This document shows positions 18,365 through 27,202 of a stretch of DNA of 64,000 nt, in pieces (position 1 is the stretch's first letter; each line of letters starts with the position of its first letter). The position numbers and the translations under genes are program-made. The stretch is from Bacillota bacterium. GTDB lineage: Bacteria > Bacillota_E > JAJZYS01 > JAJYTV01. Location: the NCBI GenBank assembly GCA_021845645.1, contig JAJZVM010000016.1, positions 16,096 to 80,095 on the forward strand, in the 5' to 3' direction. The notes below the pieces were generated by a model. The model made no database searches. It saw nothing but the letters and a program-made list of their open reading frames with translations, and had not been told where the DNA came from.

Positions 18365-19019
18365 AGCGGGCGAACGTGACCTGCACCAGCATGGCGTAGC
18401 TCGGTCCCGGTGCCATCATGCGCCGCATGTGGACGCTGACCACCTGCGGTCGGCCGAGGGGTTCCTGCAGCGCGGACGCGATGGCCTGGGCATCCCCCCG
18501 GGCAGCGCGCACCGCGGCCGCCACGGCGCTCGCGCGCTCGCTTGCGCTTGGTGCCTGGTACTGGTCCGCCGTTCCCTGCACCATGGTCGCGCCGCTGGCG
18601 ACGGCCGCGTCGATGGCCGCCCCCAGCCGGTCCGCCTTGGCGATACGCGCCACGACATTCTGCACGACGACGTAGCCGTCGCCCTGCGGTCCGCGCGACA
18701 GCGCACCGATGCGGTATCCCTGGACCTTGACGTCGCTCGTCGGCACGCCCGCCGATCGGAGTCCCTGCCGCAGGCGCTCAAGGGACTGCTGCGCGTCCGA
18801 CTGCGCCGACCGGCTGTCCTGAGCGCGCGTCTCGATGCCCAAGTAGAGCGTGGCGCCTTCCGTGGGCGCCGCGACGGGCTCCTCCTCCGTGACCGTCAAC
18901 GTTGCGCCGGACTTCCCGATTTCCGCTGCGCGGCCGCTTCTGGGTGTCGCAGCCAGCAGGGCCACGGCCACGAGCGCCATGAGCGCGAGCGCCGGTACGG
19001 GACCATGAAGCCATCGCAC
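18363..19019 (-). CDS. Secreted SIMPL-domain (DUF541) protein
   Basis: 218 residues. GTG 19019 has AGGAGG upstream. An N-terminal hydrophobic segment (LALMALVAVALLAATP) is a signal peptide or anchor. The SIMPL domain contains YLGIETRAQDSRSAQSDAQQ, LRSAGVPTSDVKVQGYRI, GYVVVQNVVARIAKADRLG and ARGDAQAIASALQEPLG. Family knowledge: SIMPL/BP26 proteins are periplasmic or envelope proteins that form ring-like oligomers; their function is poorly known. It is divergent from the SLH-glycosidase gene, with about 110 bp between starts, suggesting a shared envelope context. Confidence 0.82.
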   Translation of the reverse strand: MRWLHGPVPALALMALVAVALLAATPRSGRAAEIGKSGATLTVTEEEPVAAPTEGATLYLGIETRAQDSRSAQSDAQQSLERLRQGLRSAGVPTSDVKVQGYRIGALSRGPQGDGYVVVQNVVARIAKADRLGAAIDAAVASGATMVQGTADQYQAPSASERASAVAAAVRAARGDAQAIASALQEPLGRPQVVSVHMRRMMAPGPSYAMLVQVTFAR

Positions 19020-19130
19020 GGCATCGCCTCCTGCGGCCAGCATTCCCCTCTGTGAAGTGGACATGCGTTCCGCAGGAAGGGCCCCGCTGGCAGCGAAGGG
19101 GGTTGGGTGACAAGTCTCGGAGGTGGTTCC

Positions 19131-21977
19131 ATGCGCAGATATCTGAGACTGCTCGCTGCGGCGGTGCTCCTCGCGCCCTTCGCCGTGCCCGCCGCTCCGG
19201 CCTTTGCCGCCACCTCCTCCTTCCCGGACGTGCCAGGGACCTACTGGGCCGCCACCGCCATCGACGCCCTGGCCGCACAGGGCATCATCCGCGGCGAGCC
19301 TGACGGCCTGTTTCATCCCCTCGCGCCCGTGACGCGCGCCCAGTTCGCGGCGATGATCGTCAGGGCCGAGCAGCTGCCCTCCGTCAGCGTCGGGCCCCGC
19401 TTCCTCGACGTCTCCAGCACGGAGGCTCTCCAGAGCGACATCGAGACCGCCGCGGCCGACGGTCTGATGCTCGGCACGAGTCTCCTAGACTTCTCGCCTG
19501 GCGCCACCATCAACCGGGCCATGGCGGCCGCCATCACGGTGCGGGCGCTCGGCCTCTCGCCGGTCGCGGCAGACCTTGCGAACCTGCCGTCCGGCTACGC
19601 CGACGCGGCCAGGATCCCAGGCTACGCGCTGGGTGACGTGGTGGTCGCGAAGCGGCTCGGCCTGATGCAGGGCCTTTCGGGCAACGTGTTCTCGCCCGCC
19701 GGCAGCCTCGACAGGGCGCAGGCGGCCACGGTCATCTACCGGCTTCTCGGCCTAGCGCCACAGAGCGTCTCCAGTCTCGCCGCATCGGTTGTGCGCCGCG
19801 TCGATGCCGGCAGCGGGGCGACGTCCATCCCTGTCGGGCAATCCACGTCGCTCTGGTCCGTGGCGCGCGACGCGTCCGGCCTGCCGGTCCCGGCCGCGGT
19901 CGTGTGGAAGGCCAGCGGCGGCGTGCTCTCCGGAACCTCCTTCAGCGCCCAGGCCCCCGGCAGCTACCAGCTCATGGCCAGCGTCTACGGCTCCACGGCC
20001 GTCAAGGCGATGACCATCCACGTCGAGCAGCCCACGTCGCTCGCCGTCTACGGCCTCCTGGAGGCGGCGGGTCCCGGCGCGCAGGTGCCCGTGCAGGTCA
20101 CGGTCCTCGACCAGGCGGGAAGCCGCGATGTCTCCGACGGATCGCGCACGATCACCCTCACGGCCACCAACCAGAGCGCCCAGACGGTCACCCTGACACA
20201 GACCGCCCAGGGTGGACAGGCCAGCTTCACGTTCAATCCGCCCGCGGCGGGAGCCTGGTCCCTGACCGCGAGCGCGACCGGCCTCGCGGGCGCCGAGGCT
20301 GCCTTCGACGTGCTCGCAGCCCCCTTCCCCGCGCCCCTGCGGCTGCAGGGCCCAGCAGAGATCCTGCCCGGCCAGACGGCAACCGTGCAGGCGAGCCTGC
20401 CATCAGGCGCCAGCGAGGCGTCGCCCGTCACCCTCACCTCCAGCAACCCCTCGGTCGTGGCGGTGCAGGGTTCCGGCTCCGGCTCGCTCTCCACGTCCGG
20501 CCTCTCCTTCCGCCTGCAGGCTGTGGCGCCGGGCACCGCAACCGTCACCCTGAGCAACGGCCCTGGCGCCTACACGAGCGCCACGCTGCAAGTGACGGTG
20601 CCGGCTCTCGGCCAGCTGTCCCTCGCAGCGCCCCCGCCCACCGCGGCAGGCGGCCGGGTGCAGGCGCAGGTGACCGTGCAGTCGGACGGCACGTCTGCGC
20701 CTGCGCCGAAGGTGGCGCTGACGCTCGTGAATCCCCAAGGGGTCTCCGTCGCAACCCTGACCGCGACCGCGCAGGCGGGGGCAGCCCGCTTCAGCCTGCT
20801 GCAGGACAACGCCGGCACATGGCAGCTCCAGGCTTCCGCCCCCGGCTACACCCCAGCCCAAACCAGCTGGACCGTGCAGCCGGGACCGGCGGCGCAGCTG
20901 ATCGCGACCGGTGCCCCCTCCACTGTCGTCGTCTTAGGCCAGACCAGCGACCTGCAGGTAATGCTCGCCGACCGCTTCGACAATCCCGTGGCGCAGCCGC
21001 TGCAGGTGGCCATGGCCGCCGCGGGCGCCGCGGGGACGCTGTCGCAAGGGTCCGCGAGCCTGTCCGGTCCGGGACCGGCGGCCGTGTTCCACGCGACGGC
21101 TCCCGGCACCGAGACGGTGCGCGTCAGCGATCCCAATGCGCCCGGCCTCGGAGCCGTGCAGGTGACGTTCCGAGTCATCGCGCAGAGCGCCGACGTGGCG
21201 GCGGGCAAGGGTTTCTGGCTGCTTGCGAGCGACCTCGGCAAGACGCCGGTGCCACAGCTCATTGCCCGACTCAGGAGCCTTGGCGCCACCCACGTCTACC
21301 TGGAGGTCGAAGGCAGCTGGGGCTTCTACGGGAGCAGCGCGCTGCGCACATTCCTGTATCAGGCGCACGACGCCGGCATCGCCGTCCTCGCCTGGGTCTA
21401 CCCGTACCTGAACAACGTGCCTCTCGACGAGCGCCTGACGGGGCAGGTCGCGGCCTACGTCGCACCTACCGGCGACAAGCCCGACGGCATCGCCGCGGAC
21501 ATCGAGGAGAACCTCAGCCCCGCGGCCGTCGGCAGCTATGCCGCCGCCGTGCGCCAGGCACTCGGTCCGGGCGGCGTCTTCATCGCCGTGACCTATCCGC
21601 CCGTCTACCACGAGGACTATCCCTACGCCGCGCTGGCGCCGTACGTCACGCTCTATGCGCCGATGGACTACTGGCACTACCAGGCCGTGACGGAGAACTT
21701 CACGCAGGCCTACCAGTATGTGCAGCAGACCGTCGGCCTGATCCGTCAGCTCTCCGGGCGACCGAACGTGCCCGTCAGCATCATCGGCCAGACCTACGAC
21801 ATGTTCTCGAGCGGTGCCGAAGGCGTGTTCAGCCCGACGCCCCTCGAGCTGCAGGCGGCGTTCCAGGCCGCAAGCGACGCGGGCGCGATCGGGCTCTCGT
21901 TCTACCGCCTGCCGACCGCGACCGCCGCGGAACTTCAGGCGATCACCATCCTGCCCTACCCAGACCCGAGCAACTGA
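19131..21977 (+). CDS. S-layer-homology protein with Ig-like repeats and glycosidase-like C-domain
   Basis: 948 residues. GGAGGTGG precedes ATG 19131. A signal peptide (LRLLAAAVLLAPFAVPAAPA) is followed by three SLH modules to about residue 215 (FPDVPGTYWAATAIDALA, FLDVSSTEALQSDIETAA, YADAARIPGYALGDVVV), which bind pyruvylated wall polymer. Ig-like repeats rich in Val, Thr and Ala fill about 220-690 (AVVWKASGGVL, VQVTVLDQAG, LQVMLADRFDNPV). The C-terminal 260 residues (GKGFWLLASDLGKTPVPQLI, THVYLEVEGSWGFYG, DGIAADIEENL, VTYPPVYHEDYP, APMDYWHY) have the order of a TIM-barrel glycoside-hydrolase-like domain of the DUF4015 type. A cell-surface glycan role is inferred. Confidence 0.85.
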   Translation: MRRYLRLLAAAVLLAPFAVPAAPAFAATSSFPDVPGTYWAATAIDALAAQGIIRGEPDGLFHPLAPVTRAQFAAMIVRAEQLPSVSVGPRFLDVSSTEALQSDIETAAADGLMLGTSLLDFSPGATINRAMAAAITVRALGLSPVAADLANLPSGYADAARIPGYALGDVVVAKRLGLMQGLSGNVFSPAGSLDRAQAATVIYRLLGLAPQSVSSLAASVVRRVDAGSGATSIPVGQSTSLWSVARDASGLPVPAAVVWKASGGVLSGTSFSAQAPGSYQLMASVYGSTAVKAMTIHVEQPTSLAVYGLLEAAGPGAQVPVQVTVLDQAGSRDVSDGSRTITLTATNQSAQTVTLTQTAQGGQASFTFNPPAAGAWSLTASATGLAGAEAAFDVLAAPFPAPLRLQGPAEILPGQTATVQASLPSGASEASPVTLTSSNPSVVAVQGSGSGSLSTSGLSFRLQAVAPGTATVTLSNGPGAYTSATLQVTVPALGQLSLAAPPPTAAGGRVQAQVTVQSDGTSAPAPKVALTLVNPQGVSVATLTATAQAGAARFSLLQDNAGTWQLQASAPGYTPAQTSWTVQPGPAAQLIATGAPSTVVVLGQTSDLQVMLADRFDNPVAQPLQVAMAAAGAAGTLSQGSASLSGPGPAAVFHATAPGTETVRVSDPNAPGLGAVQVTFRVIAQSADVAAGKGFWLLASDLGKTPVPQLIARLRSLGATHVYLEVEGSWGFYGSSALRTFLYQAHDAGIAVLAWVYPYLNNVPLDERLTGQVAAYVAPTGDKPDGIAADIEENLSPAAVGSYAAAVRQALGPGGVFIAVTYPPVYHEDYPYAALAPYVTLYAPMDYWHYQAVTENFTQAYQYVQQTVGLIRQLSGRPNVPVSIIGQTYDMFSSGAEGVFSPTPLELQAAFQAASDAGAIGLSFYRLPTATAAELQAITILPYPDPSN

Positions 21978-21984
21978 CGCCATA

Positions 21985-22019
21985 AAGGCGCCCGCCCCGT
22001 CCCCCGGGGCGGGCGCCTT
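21985..22019. terminator. Strong bidirectional terminator
   Basis: A perfect 15-bp stem (AAGGCGCCCGCCCCG at 21985-21999 with its complement at 22005-22019) and TCCCC loop, seven bases after the SLH gene stop and before the convergent PIG-L stop. Confidence 0.8.
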
Positions 22020-22041
22020 CGTGCGCCGGGACCCGTCGACG

Positions 22042-23454
22042 TCAGGCGAGCCGCAGCACCCTGAACGCCGTCTTGCCCGCCCTGCGCCTGCCGTGGTAGA
22101 GAACGATGCCGTACAGGAGGTCCCTGGCCCCGAGGAACGCCGTGAGGGGCAGGGAGAACTCGGCGATGCGGCCCGTGAATTGCCAGCGGATGCCTGGGTC
22201 GCGCATGAGGCGGTCCCCATCGCGGAGGGTCGGGTGAATGCCCGGCCCGATGTCGATGCGCCGGCGGATGTAGCCCTGCGGCAGTCCCGGCGAGAAGGCC
22301 ATGAGAAAGCTGCTCAGGACGAGGTTCGCGGCCGGCAGGTCGCGCAGCGTGATGCGCGCCAGAAAGCGATCCTCGCTCGTCGCGGCGCGCACGTCCTGCA
22401 CGAGGCTGCGCGCGCCGAGGAGATCCGCGAACAGCGTGCCCTGCGGGTCCTCGATGTCCGGCGTGACGCGAGACCACGGGCCGTCGAGCGGCCCCACCAC
22501 GTGCGCCGGCACCAGGCCGAAGAGCTCGTTGCGGCGCGCAAAGGCATAGAGACGGTCCGACATGACCGCCATCTGCGTGCGGTAGAGCCGGATCGCGTCG
22601 GCCTTCGCCCGCACGGTGGAGGCGGTCAGGGCCTCGCGGTACCATGCGGTGCCGAGGCCCTGGAACTCCCAGGGCGGCAAGAGGGGCATCTCCGGGTGGT
22701 AGCCGAAGGGCAGCGGCCAGTCGCCCCAATGGACGAGATAGCTGAGGCGCGCCATCTCCGACACGAATGCGTGTCCCTCCTGGCGCAGGCGCTCGATCGC
22801 CGCGTCGGCGAAGGCCGCCATCGCCCAGTGGTCCGGGTGGACGTCGTTCGGGTGCGGCAGCACGCGGATCGCCGGCCTGATGCTGCGGATCGCCTCATAG
22901 ATCGCCTGGAACTCGTTCTCGCCGGTATAGGCGATCCTGGGGTGGAGCGTGCCCTGGTACGGGTCTTCGGTGCGCCCCGTAAACCGCGAGCGGTAGGGCA
23001 CACGCCAGTTGTGGAGGAACATGTGATCGGTTCCGCTGTCGGGGAAGCCGAGGAACTGGATCTGGCCGTCGGCGAGGCCGAGGCTCGAGACCGCCGTCCT
23101 CGACTCGTGCATGCGCCTTCGGCCAAGAATCAGGTAATCGGCCGGGGTGGGATCGGCCGTGAAGAACACGCGGTCTGCGTCGGCGGGGAATCCGTCGCCG
23201 CACGTCGCCACGAGCACATGCACGTCCGCTCCCTGGCCCAGGAGCTGGTGCCAGAAGCCGCCGCTCCCGAGCACCTCGTCGTCCGGATGCGGCGCGAGGA
23301 TGAGGATCGGCGACGTGGCACGGACGGGCAGGCGGTGGGAAGAGGCGCGGCCCGACGGCGCGAACAGGGGATCGGTGAGGAAGAAGCCTCCCGTGGCCAG
23401 AGCGAACCCGCCAACTCCGATGGCGAGGAACTCACGGCGCGTCAGGTGGCGCAA
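22042..23454 (-). CDS. Tat-exported PIG-L/LmbE-family deacetylase
   Basis: 470 residues from a TTG start. The N-terminus TRREFLAIGVGGFALATGG is a twin-arginine signal, and tatA and tatC are in the same window. The PIG-L domain has APHPDDEVLGSGGFWHQLLG with the zinc/catalytic PHPDDE motif, PHPNDVHPDHWAMAAF with the second metal histidine, and FLGFPDSG. An extra C-terminal region of about 150 residues has no recognised family. Family knowledge: PIG-L enzymes deacetylate N-acetylglucosaminyl compounds. External location suggests a wall or exopolysaccharide substrate, which fits neighbouring galU and envelope genes, but this is inference. Confidence 0.85.
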   Translation of the reverse strand: MRHLTRREFLAIGVGGFALATGGFFLTDPLFAPSGRASSHRLPVRATSPILILAPHPDDEVLGSGGFWHQLLGQGADVHVLVATCGDGFPADADRVFFTADPTPADYLILGRRRMHESRTAVSSLGLADGQIQFLGFPDSGTDHMFLHNWRVPYRSRFTGRTEDPYQGTLHPRIAYTGENEFQAIYEAIRSIRPAIRVLPHPNDVHPDHWAMAAFADAAIERLRQEGHAFVSEMARLSYLVHWGDWPLPFGYHPEMPLLPPWEFQGLGTAWYREALTASTVRAKADAIRLYRTQMAVMSDRLYAFARRNELFGLVPAHVVGPLDGPWSRVTPDIEDPQGTLFADLLGARSLVQDVRAATSEDRFLARITLRDLPAANLVLSSFLMAFSPGLPQGYIRRRIDIGPGIHPTLRDGDRLMRDPGIRWQFTGRIAEFSLPLTAFLGARDLLYGIVLYHGRRRAGKTAFRVLRLA

Positions 23455-23493
23455 AGCGGCCCGCCCCGCTCTCTTGCGATGATGGCAGGGCGA

Positions 23494-24372
23494 TTATAGC
23501 AGATCGTCCGCGCGCGCAACCTCGGCCAGAAAGGCCCGAACGCCGGGCTCCAGGTCGGGGCGCCGAAGCGCAAAGCCGATCTGGGCACGCAGGAGGCCGA
23601 GCGGCTCGCCGATGTCGAAGCGCTCGCCGCTCAGCATCACCGCGTAGAGCGGACGTGAGCGGCAGAGGGCCCTGAGGGCGTCCGTCAATTGGATCTCGCC
23701 GCCGGCTCCCGGCGGTGTGCGGTTGAGGTGACCGAAGATCTCGGGCGGCAGGACGTATCGTCCGACGACGCCGAGGCGCGAGGGCGCGTCCTCCGCCTTT
23801 GGCTTCTCCACCATGTCGATGACGCGGAAGACGCCCGGCTGCACCTCCTCGCCCGCCGCGACCACGCCATAGCGGCTGATGTCGGCGTCGGGCACCTGAA
23901 CCACGGCGACCACCGGCGCGTCGAGCTGCTGCGCGACGCGAATGAGCTGCGCCAGGGCAGGCTCGGGGCTGAGGTAGAGGTCGTCCGGCAAGAGCACGGC
24001 GAAATCCTCCTGGTCGATGTGGCGCTCGGCGCAGGCGATCGCATGGCCGAGCCCCCGCGGCGTCCCCTGGCGCACGTAGAAGACCTGCAGGCGGTCGAGC
24101 AGCTGCTGCAGCTCGCCCAGGCGCGGGTTGCCGGTCTCCTCGAGGAGGCGTTCGAGCTCGATGGCGCGGTCGAAGTGGTCTTCGATGGCGCGCTTGCCGC
24201 GGCCCGTGACGATGAGCAGGTCGCGGATGCCGCAGGCGTCCACCTCTTCGGCGATGTAGTGGATGGCGGGCCGGTCGACGACCGGCAGCATCTCCTTGGG
24301 TTGGGCCTTGGTGGCCGGCAGGAAGCGGGTGCCAAGTCCAGCGGCGGGAACAACGGCCTTCGCAACGCGCAT
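23494..24372 (-). CDS. galU: UTP-glucose-1-phosphate uridylyltransferase
   Basis: 292 residues, full length. It makes UDP-glucose from UTP and glucose-1-phosphate. The nucleotide-binding signature GLGTRFLPATKAQPKEMLPV opens the protein, followed by YIAEEVDACGIRDLLIVTGR, LLPDDLYLS, VVGRYVLPPEIF and GEIQLTDALR, all typical. GAGGA precedes ATG 24372. UDP-glucose is donor for wall glycans and for OtsA elsewhere in this window. The 78-bp space upstream is strikingly AT-rich (TTAAAATACAATAG) and may hold the promoter, though no -35 could be fixed. Confidence 0.95.
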   Translation of the reverse strand: MRVAKAVVPAAGLGTRFLPATKAQPKEMLPVVDRPAIHYIAEEVDACGIRDLLIVTGRGKRAIEDHFDRAIELERLLEETGNPRLGELQQLLDRLQVFYVRQGTPRGLGHAIACAERHIDQEDFAVLLPDDLYLSPEPALAQLIRVAQQLDAPVVAVVQVPDADISRYGVVAAGEEVQPGVFRVIDMVEKPKAEDAPSRLGVVGRYVLPPEIFGHLNRTPPGAGGEIQLTDALRALCRSRPLYAVMLSGERFDIGEPLGLLRAQIGFALRRPDLEPGVRAFLAEVARADDLL

Positions 24373-24450
24373 GCGTTCCTCCTGAAGCTTTGGTGACGAG
24401 GGGTTTAACTGTATTAGCTATTGTATTTTAACCCATTCCGGGGCGCGTGC

Positions 24451-24984
24451 CTAACGCCAAATCCATCCGGCCACCAGGATCGCCGCGACGTAGCCGATGG
24501 CGTCCACGCTGAGGCAGAGCGGCAGGGCGTAGCGCGAGCGCCTGACCCCTACCGATCCCAGGTAGACGGTAAGCACGTAGAGCGTGGTTTCCGACGATCC
24601 CTGGATCGTCGAGACGAGATGCCCGATGAAGCTGTCGGGCCCGTGCTGGTGCAGAAGGGATAGCACGAGCCCCGCCGACGCGGAGCCGGAGAGCGGTCGC
24701 ACAAGCAGGAGCGGCAGGAGCGCCGCCGGCACCCCGAGCGGACGGAGGACGGGCGCCAGGGCTGAGCTCAGGATCTCAAGGGCCCCGCTCATGCGGAAGG
24801 CGGCGACCGCGACGTAGATGGCCAGAAGATAGGGAAAGAGGCTGAGCGAGAGCTGCAACCCCTCGCGTGCGCCAGCGACAAACTCGGCGATCAGGTCCAC
24901 GCGACGCCAGAGGCCATGCAGCAGCACCGCCGCCACGAACAGGGGCACGAGCCAGCCCGCAAGGCTGCCGAGCGCCTGGATCAT
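24451..24984 (-). CDS. spmB: Spore maturation protein B
   Basis: 177 residues with about five hydrophobic segments. Family landmarks: VDLIAEFVAGAREGLQLSLS, LFPYLLAIYVAVAAFRMSGA, LLLVRPLSGSASAGLVLSLL, and the C-terminal STIQGSSETTLYVLTVYLG block, which is highly typical. Family knowledge: SpmA and SpmB are needed for spore core dehydration in Bacillus; the transported species is not known. The start overlaps the stop of spmA (ATGA). With SpmA this is among the stronger signs of a sporulating lineage in the window. Confidence 0.93.
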   Translation of the reverse strand: MIQALGSLAGWLVPLFVAAVLLHGLWRRVDLIAEFVAGAREGLQLSLSLFPYLLAIYVAVAAFRMSGALEILSSALAPVLRPLGVPAALLPLLLVRPLSGSASAGLVLSLLHQHGPDSFIGHLVSTIQGSSETTLYVLTVYLGSVGVRRSRYALPLCLSVDAIGYVAAILVAGWIWR

Positions 24985-25568
24985 GCGCTCGAGCGGGACA
25001 GCCTGCGAAATGCCCCATGCAGCACCAGGGCCGAGACGAAGGCTATGCCCGTCACGATCGTGGAGGCGACGGCGGTGCCGGCCGGATCGAGCGAGCCTGC
25101 CGCTGCCCGCATGGCGATCGTCCCCGCCGGCAGGAGGTTCAAGGCGGCGGAGTTGAGCACGAGGAACAGGATCATCTCGTCCGACGCGGTTCCCTTGTCC
25201 CCCGCCCCTCCGGCCAGCTCCCGCATCGCCTTGAGCCCGAATGGCGTGGCGGCCGAGCCGAGGCCGAGCGCGTTGGCGGCCAGGTTCATGGCCATCAGCG
25301 CAAAGGCGGGGTGTCCGTCCGGGAGCCGACGGAACAGGCGGTGGAGCAGCGGCAGAAGCGGCCGCGCCAGGGAGGCGAGAAGGCCGCTCTTCTCGGCGAT
25401 GCGGCTCAGGCCGAACCAGAACGCGGTCACCGCCGCCAGGTCAATCCCGAGCTTGGCCGCCTGCATGGCCTGCGTGAAGAGGCCCGAGCCCAGGCTGTCG
25501 ATCGTACCGCGCGCACCGCCCACGCCCAGGGCGACCAGCATCAGCAAGGCCCAGACAGCGTTCAGCAT
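24981..25568 (-). CDS. spmA: Spore maturation protein A
   Basis: 195 residues, hydrophobic. ATG 25568 has CAGGGGG 7 nt upstream. Typical segments: SLGSGLFTQAMQAAKLGIDL, VTAFWFGLSRIAEKSGLL, MNLAANALGLGSAATPFGLK with the conserved NxxG nucleoside-recognition (Gate) motif, and LFLVLNSAALNLLPAGTIAM. It is the first gene of the spmAB pair and belongs to the same Gate-domain superfamily as nucleoside transporters and SpoIIIAE-type proteins. It acts in the forespore or mother-cell membrane during core dehydration (known for Bacillus). Confidence 0.93.
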   Translation of the reverse strand: MLNAVWALLMLVALGVGGARGTIDSLGSGLFTQAMQAAKLGIDLAAVTAFWFGLSRIAEKSGLLASLARPLLPLLHRLFRRLPDGHPAFALMAMNLAANALGLGSAATPFGLKAMRELAGGAGDKGTASDEMILFLVLNSAALNLLPAGTIAMRAAAGSLDPAGTAVASTIVTGIAFVSALVLHGAFRRLSRSSA

Positions 25569-25678
25569 CCGGCTACCCCCTGTCCTGGTTCTATGGCACC
25601 TCGGCACAGGGAAGACCAGGCCCGCGCAGAGCCGCATATGCTGACTTCGGCCCTACTCACGCCAAGGGGGACGTCACG

Positions 25679-26044
25679 GTGCTCTACGCTGTTCTCCGCT
25701 CGAAGATCCACAGGGCGCGCGTCACCGAGGCCCAGCTCGACTACCAGGGCAGTCTCTCGCTGGACGAGAGGCTGATGGCGGCCGCCGATCTCAAGGAGCA
25801 CGACTGGGTCCAGATCACGTCGATGGCGAACGGCACGCGCTGGCAGACCTACGTGCTGGCGGCACCGGCCGGCAGCGGCACGGTGCGGGCGAACGGGGCG
25901 GCCGCCCGGCACTTCGCACCGGGCGACGAGGTGATCATCCTGGCGTTCGGCTATGTCACAGCGGAGGAGCGCGCGCATGTCGCTCCACGCCTGGTCCACG
26001 TCGATGGGGACAATCGGCCCGTGGTGCCTACAGGAGACGCATAG
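25679..26044 (+). CDS. panD: Aspartate 1-decarboxylase
   Basis: 121 residues, full length. It makes beta-alanine for pantothenate and CoA. The self-cleavage site Gly24-Ser25 is in LDYQGSLSLD, which yields the pyruvoyl group. The N-terminus MLYAVLRSKIHRARVTEAQL and NGTRWQTYVL, GDEVIILAFG are standard. The start is GTG 25679 with AAGGGGG upstream. No panB or panC is adjacent; the next gene, a MenC-like enzyme, follows after 48 bases and may be co-transcribed. Confidence 0.94.
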   Translation: MLYAVLRSKIHRARVTEAQLDYQGSLSLDERLMAAADLKEHDWVQITSMANGTRWQTYVLAAPAGSGTVRANGAAARHFAPGDEVIILAFGYVTAEERAHVAPRLVHVDGDNRPVVPTGDA

Positions 26045-26092
26045 GCGCAGGTGGAAGATCCGGTGTAGCGTATGCCGAAGGGAGCTTTCTCT

Positions 26093-27202
26093 TTGCAATT
26101 GCTACAGGTGGAGATCTTTGCTCTGCGCATGCGGCTGAGGCACCCGTTCGAGACCAGCTTCGGCCGCGAAGATGACCGCGAGTTCCTGCTGGTGCGCGCC
26201 GAGACCGCCGACCATGTCGGCTGGGGCGAGGTCACCGTCTCCCGTGACCCCTTCTACTCCTATGAGACGGTGGCTACGGCGCAGTCCGTGCTGCACGACT
26301 ATCTGGTGCCGTGGGCGATCGAGAAGCCGATCTCACACCCGGACGATCTCGTCAGGCGCTTCATGCAGGTGCGCGGCCATCAGATGGCAAAGGCCGGCTT
26401 CGAAGGAGCCATCTGGGATATCCACGCCCAGGAGCTCGGCCTGCCGCTCGCGCGCGCCCTGGGCGGCACGCGGCAGGAGATCGAGGTAGGAATCTCGATC
26501 GGCATCGAGCCCACGGAGGAGCTTCTGCTGAAGCAGGTGGAACGCTTCCTGGGCGAGGGGTACCGGCGCTTCAAGGTCAAGATCAAGCCCGGGCTGGACT
26601 ACGACCGCCTGAAGGCGGTGCGCAGGGAGTTCGGCGCGATCCCGATGATGGCCGACGCGAACTCCGCGTACACCCTCGAGGACCTGCCGCTCCTGCAGCG
26701 CCTCGACGAGCTCGACCTGATGATGATCGAGCAGCCGCTGTCCTATGACGACATCATCGACCACGCGACGCTGCAGCGGCAGCTGAGGACGCCGATCTGC
26801 CTGGACGAGAGCATCCACGGCCCGGACGACCTGCGAAAGGCCATCGCGCTCGGCTCCGGTCGCATCCTGAACGTCAAGATCGGCCGTCTCGGCGGGCTGA
26901 CCCAGTCGGTGCGAAGCCACGACCTGTGCCGGGCAGCCGGTTGGCCCGTCTGGTGTGGCGGCATGCTGGAGTCCGGGGTCGGGCGGCTGCACAACGTCGC
27001 CATCACCACCCTGCCCGGCTTCACGCTGCCCGGCGATACCGCCGCCAGCAGCCGCTACTGGCAGGAGGACATCATCGAACCCGAGGTGACGGTGTCCGCG
27101 CAGGGCACCATACGGGTGCCGGACGCTCCCGGCATCGGACACCAGGTGCGCGAGGACCTGGTCCGATCCCTCGCCCACGCGCACTGGGCCTTGCGCAGCT
27201 AG
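26093..27202 (+). CDS. menC: o-Succinylbenzoate synthase / N-acylamino acid racemase family enzyme
   Basis: 369 residues, enolase superfamily, muconate-lactonising subgroup. The capping domain (LRHPFETSFGREDDREFLLV) is followed by the barrel: KVKIKPG with the catalytic K-x-K, MADANSAY with the first metal Asp, MIEQPL, CLDESI, and KIGRLGG with the second lysine. TTG 26093 has AAGGGAG 8 nt upstream and gives the family's usual N-terminus; ATG 26072 lacks a site. Enzymes of this branch make o-succinylbenzoate for menaquinone or racemise N-succinyl amino acids, and many do both. No other men gene is nearby, so the in vivo role is open. Confidence 0.82.
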   Translation: MQLLQVEIFALRMRLRHPFETSFGREDDREFLLVRAETADHVGWGEVTVSRDPFYSYETVATAQSVLHDYLVPWAIEKPISHPDDLVRRFMQVRGHQMAKAGFEGAIWDIHAQELGLPLARALGGTRQEIEVGISIGIEPTEELLLKQVERFLGEGYRRFKVKIKPGLDYDRLKAVRREFGAIPMMADANSAYTLEDLPLLQRLDELDLMMIEQPLSYDDIIDHATLQRQLRTPICLDESIHGPDDLRKAIALGSGRILNVKIGRLGGLTQSVRSHDLCRAAGWPVWCGGMLESGVGRLHNVAITTLPGFTLPGDTAASSRYWQEDIIEPEVTVSAQGTIRVPDAPGIGHQVREDLVRSLAHAHWALRS

